The position numbers and the translations under genes are program-made. This document shows positions 11,901 to 21,500 of a stretch of DNA of 64,000 bases, one piece after another (the stretch's first letter is position 1; every line of letters starts with the position of its first letter). This stretch comes from Nymphalis io (Eukaryota; Arthropoda; Insecta; Lepidoptera; Nymphalidae), in NCBI RefSeq assembly GCF_905147045.1, contig NC_065916.1, forward strand, positions 5,434,468 through 5,498,467, given 5' to 3'. Under the pieces are notes generated by a model. The model did not search any database. It had not been told where the DNA came from and saw only the letters and a program-made list of their open reading frames with translations.

Positions 11901-14710
11901 CGCGTCAATTGAAGGTCAACGTTGTTTGTTTGTCTGTGATTTAAGTAACCGTTAAACGTTAGAGGCATCTTGCGGGCCGGCAAGGCGGTGACGGCTAGTA
12001 CAGAACATTCTTCCCGACTGTACTGGCCGTAGTCGCGTTTGGACTCTACTACCACTTCCCATCAGGTGGAATAGAGTCATTTGCCATCCCGGACATATAA
12101 AAAAAAAAAAAAAAAAACGTTTGAGTGGGGCAGTAAAAGCATACATGGGATGTATGTTTGTAGCGTACTTTGGACTTCGGCCCTCGTATCTCCGCAATCA
12201 TTAAATTCTAAGTAATCGTGCCACAGAACAAAGTACATAAGTCGTGTTATGAATCAGTATTAATATTTAATTATTATATATTTATAAATAATATTATATA
12301 ATGTTCGTGAATGAAAAGATGTTGAAATTCGGTACATGACTCCCCATTTTTTTTGGTGGTAGGGCTTTGTGCCCGCCTGCGTAGGTGATGTACCTACTCA
12401 TCGCCAAATAGTAATACATAGTATTTTTGTTTTCCGTTTAATGGTGAGTGAGATAGTGTAACTACAGGACGAGGGTCATAACATCTTAGTTTCCAAGGTT
12501 GGTGGCGTATTGACAATGTAAGGGATGATGGTATAGGCCACCTGAGTCAGTCGTCACCATCGTCAGACATTGGCAGTTTAAGAAATATTTACCATAACTT
12601 GCATTGCCAATGCGATCAACCTTGGGAGACTTGTCTGCAGTTATATTGGCACACTCACCTTTCAAACGTATCTAGAATATACGAAGAGGGATTGGTACCT
12701 ACACAGACTTTTTTTAACGCTGGAAAAACGCATAACGCTTTTCCCTCACGGGAACAGTAAGGGTACTGGGCTCGCCGGTGTCCAAGGCGCCGAGTGCGCT
12801 CCGAACATCGGAATACCCACTAAAAAACCAGCGGTACCCTTTCCGTCTTAACGAGGAGCGCCACGGGATCGCTTGCGCATGCTACCTACACAGGCTTGAC
12901 CGAAGTCCCACCAAGTATAATAGCTATAATAATCACACAATTTATAGTTTCTTCTGGCCTTACATCACGTGTCAACCTGTGTGTCACGTCACAAAGGTTA
13001 ATCGTACATTCCTATTCTGTGTTAAAATGACTTTACATAATAAAACAGGAAATTTCGTCGCGTTTCAATTGACACTTGACCGACTTCAAATGCTGATGAT
13101 GATGTTTTAACGATTTTTGTCGCGGACATGCTCGTTGGTCTATTAGCTAGCTTATAGTCACAATCCGATTTCAAATCTCGGCTCGAGCAAATTTATATAT
13201 TTTTTTAAAGATTTTCTGTCAATAATTTCTTAGTAGCAGCCAGGAATCTCGCAGGTATGTTTTTTTTTCGGATTGTGTAATACTGTTGGCCTTACTGGGC
13301 TCTACAGCGTCACCGGGCGGGATGGGCGAGTTGAACTCAGCCGGATGTTGGGAGCCACACAGGGCTCAAGAGAGACGGACGTCCTAAGGGTGCCTCCTGT
13401 GAGGCCGGACCTCGGCTTAGGACTCCGTTGAAATCGGTAGGGAGCAGGTATGTACACTCCAATGCCTCGGGAAAGTACCTAAAGCTGGTAAGCGCCTATG
13501 CTCTCAACAGTCGTATCGGATCGATGTCCCATCGGATTATGAGAGTGAGGGCATATAGAGTGCACTTTAATAATGTAATATTCCTATTACATGCTTTTAT
13601 ATTTTTATTTTCCTTTGTTCGAATGTGCAATAAAGATATTTATTATTATCATTAAATCCTTTGTAGTCAAACTCTATTAAGAATGGCCGATGACCGAAAT
13701 CCATCAAGAGTAGTATTGGCTAAGTCACTTGACCGATAAATTAATTAATGTATACAGGTAAACATACCGAATACAATGATACATACATTAAAATTATGAA
13801 CGTAAATAATATTAGATAGAGATGGTCCAGTGGTAAGAACGCGTGAATCTTAACCGACGATCGCGGGTTCAAACCCGGACGAGCACCATTGAATTTTCAT
13901 GTGCTTAATTTGTGATTATAATTCATCTCGTGCTTTACGTTGAACATCGGGAGGAAACCCGCATGCGTCTAATTTCAATTGAAATTTTGCCACGTGTATT
14001 CCACCAACCCGCATTGCAGCAGCGTGGTGGACTAAGCTCCAACCCTTCTTCTCGAAAAGGGAGCCTTAGCCCAGCAGTGGGACATTCACAGACTGTTACA
14101 CAATATTAAGCTAGATTACATTCCTAAGCATGTGTAATCGTAATCCACATTAAAATAATATCTTATACTTTATAAATAATCTTAAAAACAATAAATATTT
14201 ATATACAGTCAAAAAAACAAATTAATTAAAAAAGGAACATGAAATTGTCACACCACACACTTGTCACGTTAATAGTCAAAATAATAAGCGAACGAAACTG
14301 CGAAGCGCAACTACGTTTATAATAATACTACTTTCCCCCGCGGATTTACCCACGTAAGGGTGGGGAGTGTTATACCCTTCACTGTACCCATGAGAACAGA
14401 CATGCTCAAACGATCAACATGAAGGTTTCATGTTGAAAATTCTCAGTAACAGCCCGGAGTCTGAATATTGGTAGTGTGTACACTTCCGTGCCTCGAAAAG
14501 CACGTAAATCCGTTGGTTTTGCGCCTGAACTCTTTCCGGTCGTGTAGGATTGCCGTCCCATCGGATTATGAGATTTAGGGAATATAGAGTGCACACACTC
14601 GTGCACTATAATATCTCCTGAGCAGTTGGCTAATCTCTCTTGAGATTGGCCGCCGTGGCCTAAATCGGTCTGGAAGCCATTATATATATATATATAATAT
14701 ACTATACTTG

Positions 14711-14744
<34 letters not shown>

Positions 14745-15486
14745 CAAAATATGGACCGCTTGAAACACGTTCCTTAGCACGAATTACGTATTGAACTTGA
14801 CATAATTAATATAGAATCTGTATTTTCAATATAATTGACTTATCTATCCGATAATGTGACCCAACGCTTAATTACATATAAGATAATGGAAAATTAACAT
14901 GATATGACATGACTTAACAGAATACTGGAAAAACATTGCAATTCTATCACTGTCACGTATTATTGAACAAATTACTCCATCGCATCTGTCTGTATGTCCG
15001 CAATAAACTCAAAAACTACCGACCGATTTCCATGACGATCTCCATCGATGGACCGAGTGACTCATGAGGAAGATTTTGGTGTATTATTTTTTTTTTGTAT
15101 AATCTGTCTGAAATATTACTTTAATACTTTATTGTACATCACACCACAAAGAGAAAAATACAAAACATGTATACTGCCTAAATAAATGTACAATTATGGC
15201 GACCTTATCGCTACATAGCGATCTCTTTCAGGCAACCAACGGTGTGAGTAATTACAGATAGGATATGGGTTAGGTGGTGGTATGCATAAAATAATATTAA
15301 TATTTAATTAAAACAAACCCAATTATTAAATGTAAATATAAAATACACATACTATATATATATCCATAAATAAATTATATTATCAGTACATACAAATGTA
15401 TCAGTGATTGTTGGAGATTTTTGTGAATATCATGCCGATTGAAGCTTTACTGAGTGCTTTGGAAACCAATAGTTCTATTATGTATA

Positions 15487-15524
<38 letters not shown>

Positions 15525-18500
15525 CTGGTGGTAGGGCTTTGTGCAAGCTCGTCTGGGTAGGTACCACCCACTCATCAGATATTCTACCGCAAAACAGCAA
15601 TACTTGATATTGTTGTGTTCCGGTTTGAAGGGTGAGTGAGCCAGTGTAATTACAGGCACAAGGGACATAAAATCTTAGTTCCCAAGGTTGGTCGCGCATT
15701 GGCTATGTAAGCGATGGTTGACATTTCTTACAATGCCAATGTCTAAGGGCGTTTGGTGACCACTTACCATCAGGTGGCCCATATGCTCGTCCGCCTTCCT
15801 ATTCTATAAAAAATAAAAAAAAATAAACGTAAGTATGAAGCAAGCTTGAATCTTGTATATAGGCTACTTTTTATACCTAGTTCCGCTCCTAAAACGCGGG
15901 CGAATCCGTGGGCGAAAACTAGTACATAATAAAATTGTTGTAAACATATTGTGACGAATTACAAGTATTTATTGAAAACATGTCGAAGGGAATCTCGAGC
16001 TCAAAGTTTATAAATAACAATTTCATGGATAAAGACAGTTCCATTGTATAAACTAACCCCTTATATACTATAAGACAATACTACGCAAATAACATGAATA
16101 CCGTAACAGTCTGTGAATTTCCCACTGCTGGGCTAGAGGCCTCCTCACCCTTTTTTAAGGAGAAAGTTTGGAGCTTATTCCACCACGCTGCTCCAGTGCG
16201 GGTTGGTGGAATACACATGTGGCAGAATTACAGTGAAATTAGACACATGCAGGTTTCCTCACGATGTTTTCCTTCACCGTAAAGCACGAGATGATTTATA
16301 ATCACAAATTAAGCACATGAAAATTCAGTGGTGCTTACCCGGGTTTGAACCCACGATCATCGGTTAAGATTCACGCGTTCTTACCACTGGGCCATCTCGG
16401 CTAACAAGAATACACTAATAGATAAATATTAGCATCGGTTAGTTTTAGTAGTCTAACTTTTATAACCGCGTATACTGTGGAGCTGAGTCACATTCCACTG
16501 TAATACACCATTTGTTTTCCTAAAGCGTTATTAACCATGCGTCTGTCTATTACGCTGTAACCGCTAAATCACTCAACCGAATCTGACCACCGAAAAGATT
16601 CCCAACTAATATTACGAAGACGCAAGTGTTAATTGTATCTTTCATAACTTAAGCTTTTGGAAAACGACACATGCCCACTTCCCGTTTTTTTTTTTTTTTT
16701 TTTTTTTATAGTAAAGGAAGGCGGACGAGCATATGGGCCACCTGATGGTAAGTGGTCACCAACGCTCTTAGACATTGGCATTGTAAGAAATGTCAACCAT
16801 CGCTTACATATCCAATGCGCCACCAACCTTGGGAACTAAGATTTTATGTCCCTTGTGCCTGTAATTACACTGGCTCACTCACCCTTCAAACCGGAACACA
16901 ACAATATCAAGTATTGCTGTTTTGCGGTAGAATATCTGATGAGTGGGTGGTACCTACCCAGACGAGCTTGCACAAAGCCCTACCACCGTTGACTAGTTAC
17001 CCTTGCGGGTAACTAGTCAACCATTAATTAAAAAAGGCACTGCTTTACTGGTTGGTGGATAAATACACGTATTTTAATTACACCGAGTACGAGATAAATG
17101 TTTAAAATAAAAAAAAAAACTTTGTGGTAGGGCCTTCTGCAAGCCCTTCAGGGTTGGTACCATATATAACATCTTAATTCTAAAGGCCGAGGTCGCATTT
17201 GCGATATACAGCACCGATGTCTACGGTGATGTGCTGGTGACCACTTACCATCAGGTGGCCCATTTGCCGGTTCATTTTTCTTTATAAAATAAAAAAAAAA
17301 ACATCAAATTAGAACCTACGACCTTCACAACAACAACAAACAACTATATTAATATCACGATATTTTTAAAAAAATAAGTTAAAACATATGTACTTATATA
17401 TATATTTGTGTATGAACAACGTAATTAAAAAATAATGACATGACAAGTTCACACTATCACCGGTACGTGCGAACTAACATACATACATTCAATATCAACG
17501 TTACGTTTTAAAGATCATCATTCACAAAGATCATTGTTCAAATCGAAACAAAGTATTTTTAAACACAAAGTAAATATTACGAATATGAGACAGTGACCGA
17601 TAGTGTTCATACATCATTCGTTCGCTTTATTATATTTTTATGTCAATGTCGAAATCATTCAATATAGAAGCGTTACACTTACTTATCGATTGTCATAAAT
17701 CTACCACCGGTTCGGAAATAATACGTCACGGACCTGGGAAGAACAGGCGAACGAAACTCAACGGGGATATTTTTTTTTATACCTCATCCTTTACAATAAC
17801 ATATATTTTTATTTTAAATAACCTGGAGGCGATCGTTTCATTCCCAAGGTGAGCAATCATTTAAAAAGACATTGGTTGTGTAATAACCTTTAGATGTTTA
17901 GTATCCGTTTGCCGTGGAGTGCCGGCTTAGAATTGTACTCCCCCAATCTCATCCCGTGGGTGTCGTAAGAGGCGACTAATGGACGGGGAAAAGGTGGCAT
18001 GGGCAGCAGCGTCCCACCCGTATACAACGTACCCCCTTGCACTCATCAACACGCCTGCCCAGCACGGCGATGGGAAAACCCTTCTACATAGTAGATGCTC
18101 CTAAAGGACCGGGAGCTTTGGCGCAACTTGGGAGAGGCCTATGTTCAGCAGTAAACTACGATTGGCTGTTGATTGATTGATTGTTTAGTATCCTTTGTGT
18201 TTATGGACGGGGGGAGCGGCCAAAATAATAACAGCACATAAACTTGTCGCTCTTGTCTGATTGAAGTCACATTGAAATATGGCCGGAATTGCTACGATTT
18301 ATATTTTAATTTTTAACTTCAAATACGTAGATACGGGTAAGCGGTAAGCATTGCCCATTGTGTAGAATAGTGAGTGCATTTGTTTACGCACATACTTGAA
18401 CACAATATACCTCCTATGTAATTGGCTGAGAAAGGCCGATTTGATAGAAATCAAAATACTTTACTGGTGGTAGGACTTCGTGCAAGCTCATCTGGGTAGG

Positions 18501-21500
18501 TACCACCCGTAACAGCCTGTGAATGTCCCACTGCTGGGCTAAAGGCCTCCTCTCCTCTTTTTGAGGAGAAGGTTTGGAGCTTATTCCACCACGCTGCTCC
18601 AATGCGGGTTGGTGGAATACACATGTGGCAGAATTTCAGTGAAATTAGACACATGCAGGTTTCCTCACGATGTTTTCCTTCACCGTAAAGCACGAGATGA
18701 ATTATAATCACAAATTAAGCACATGAAAATTCAGTGGTGCTTGCCCGGGTTTGAACCCACGATCATCGGTTAAGATTCACGCGTTCTTACCACTGGGCCA
18801 TCTCGGCTCATCAGATATTCTACCACCCACTCATCAGATATTCTACCGCAAAACAGCAATACTTGATATTGCTGTGTTCCGGTTTGAAGGGTGAGTGAGC
18901 CAGTGTAATTACAGGCACAAGGGACATAAAATCTTAGTTCCCAACGTTGGTGGCGCATTGACTATAAGCGATGGTTGACATTTCTTACAATGCCAATGTC
19001 TAAGGGCGTTTGGTGACCACTTACCATCAGGTGGCCCATATGCTCGTCCACCCCCCTCCCTTATTCACTATCTTAGGGGTTAAATTTACAAAATTTCCTA
19101 CTCTCTAAAAGAATGCTAAATTTCATACTTCTGGTCCCAATAGCTTGATCTGTGTTTTATATATTTTATTCAGTGACATATATTATATAGATATTTATAT
19201 AGAAGAATCGTGCGTTTTAATTTCAAATCAAAATATAATCGCATAAATATCGATATCGATATAAATCCACTTGGTTTCATTTTGTGTATATAATATCGTT
19301 ATCTTTGAGGACTCTGACCTCACGATGATGTATGTTTTGACGAAAGTTATCGTTGCGTTGTCTGTGTATATAGAATTGTTATGTATTAATAAAGGAAAGT
19401 TTTTGAATACCCATATACATTATATAAGGGGATATTAGGTACTTTTATGTACTGTTATTTATCATTTTTATGTGAATGTATGATTGCCTGTGAGTATATA
19501 AGACCGCAGATCCCGGGTCTGTTTTGTCACGGCGTCGTAACGTTCTACGTGACGACGTCGTGACGTGTCTGTGTTCGATAGACGTGAGTTGTTTTGAAAT
19601 CAAACCGGTAGACCCTGAGTTCAGCGCGTTTAAACAAACAATCTCGTGAACTTTTTAATATTAGTGTATTTTAGTTAATTGATATACATGTATGTATATA
19701 ATTATTTTTTTAAAGTTTGGTCGACTGGACCAAGTGAAGGTCATCAGTCTCCACCCATATACATATTAACTTACTTTCAATGCAAAGGTTGGTGACGTAT
19801 TAGCGCCAACAACATAATATGTACTTACATACATTTGGGATGAGATAGAAAGATGTTATGTCCCTTGCCTGTATTACACTGCCTCACTCACCCTTCATTT
19901 CGGAATACAACAACTCGTAAGTAAGCTGTTGAGCTGTTGTGTTGTTGGGTATGTGAAGAGTGGGTGGTACCCACCCAAACAGACTTGAACAAACCCACCG
20001 GATGAATATGTGTGAAATGGAACGTGAAGGGATACAATAAATAATTAATTTAAAAATCAGTTATCAAATAAACTATAATGGATCATATTGGCTTGGACTT
20101 TTATCTATTAAATGTTTTATCGAAAACGATTTAGCAGATCCCGATAAGACGTTATTTTGATTATGATTTTGTATTTCTTGCGTTCTGGCAGATTTTTATG
20201 ACGTAAGATAAAAGATTAAGAGATACGAAGGGCGTGGTGGTATTGATCGCTAAGCCCTGAGGTACCTTTTTATTTGTCTAATTAATAATTAGCTTATCAT
20301 ATTATTTCGATTATTAAGAGCCGAGATGGCCTCTATCTCGGCTCTAAAATTATACACCTAAATGTTTCTCATGAATCACTCGGTCAGACAGCCAAAGTGA
20401 CGCCGCGGAGGACTTTATTTTATAATATTTAGCGGTAATACGCCATTGGTTTAATGGTACTAGATTCACATCCCAGATCCGGTTATTAATATTTGGTAAT
20501 TTCTAACGATAAATTCAATCGGAAAAATCATTAGTAAATAAGACGTAATAATATATAAAATATAATTTAGCGCGGAATTAGTGTTTGTAATAATATTGTG
20601 TATATAATCATTTAATTAGCATACCTATAATCTATATAATTTAAATGGCGCTTATATAATGACGGTTCAATGTTCCACAGTCTGTTCCCACCACTGGTTG
20701 TGTAAAGACGAACTAACATCTTTGAGCTTGAATTGAAGCGATGCCATTGGTCGAGATATTGATTAATATATTGCGTTCATAATAAAAATTCACGAAAATT
20801 CGCGTTTTTAATGTCGACGAAGTTGTTATCGGCTCATTGGAATAAAATTAAAGGTACAAATAAATAGAATCCAATAGAGATATGTTATAATTTTTTTTTT
20901 ATAGAATAGGATTAAAATGATGCCGAGATGGCCCAGTGGTAAGAACGCGTGAATCTTAACCGATGATCGTGGGTTCAAACCCGGGCAAGCACCACTGAAT
21001 TTTCATGTGCTTAATTTGTGATTATAATTCATCTCGTGCTTTACGATGAAGGAAAACATCGTGAGGAAACCTGCGTGTGTCTAATTTCACTGAAATTCTG
21101 CCACATGTGTATTCCACCAACCCGCATTGGAGCAGCGTGGTGGAATAAGCTCCAAAGCCTTCTCCTCAAAAAGAGGAGAGGAAGCCTTTAGCCCAGCAGT
21201 GGGACATTAACAGGCTGTTACGAATTATAGAATAGGAAGGCGGACGAGCATATGGGCCACCTTAGACATTGGCATTGTAAGAAATGTCAACCATCGCTTA
21301 CATAGCCAATGCGCCACCAACCTTGGGAACTAAGATGTTATGTCCCTTGTGCCTGTAATTACACTGGCTCACTCACCCTTCAAACCGGAACACAACAATA
21401 ACAAGTTCTGCTGTTTTGCGGTAGAATATCTAATGAGTGGGTGGTACCTACCCAGACGAGCTTGCACAAAGCTCTACCACCAGTAATTAAATATATATAT

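Noticed and set aside
12778..13110. 110-codon plus open frame
   Set aside because: It starts inside a family-G repeat shared with 30.1 kb and shows no domain or splice structure.
16752..17012. 86-codon frame containing LRFYVPCACNYTGSLTLQTG, seen again at 15.6, 18.9 and 32.6 kb
   Set aside because: The repeated 'protein' is simply the family-B repeat read in one frame; no known domain, and it always ends with the repeat.
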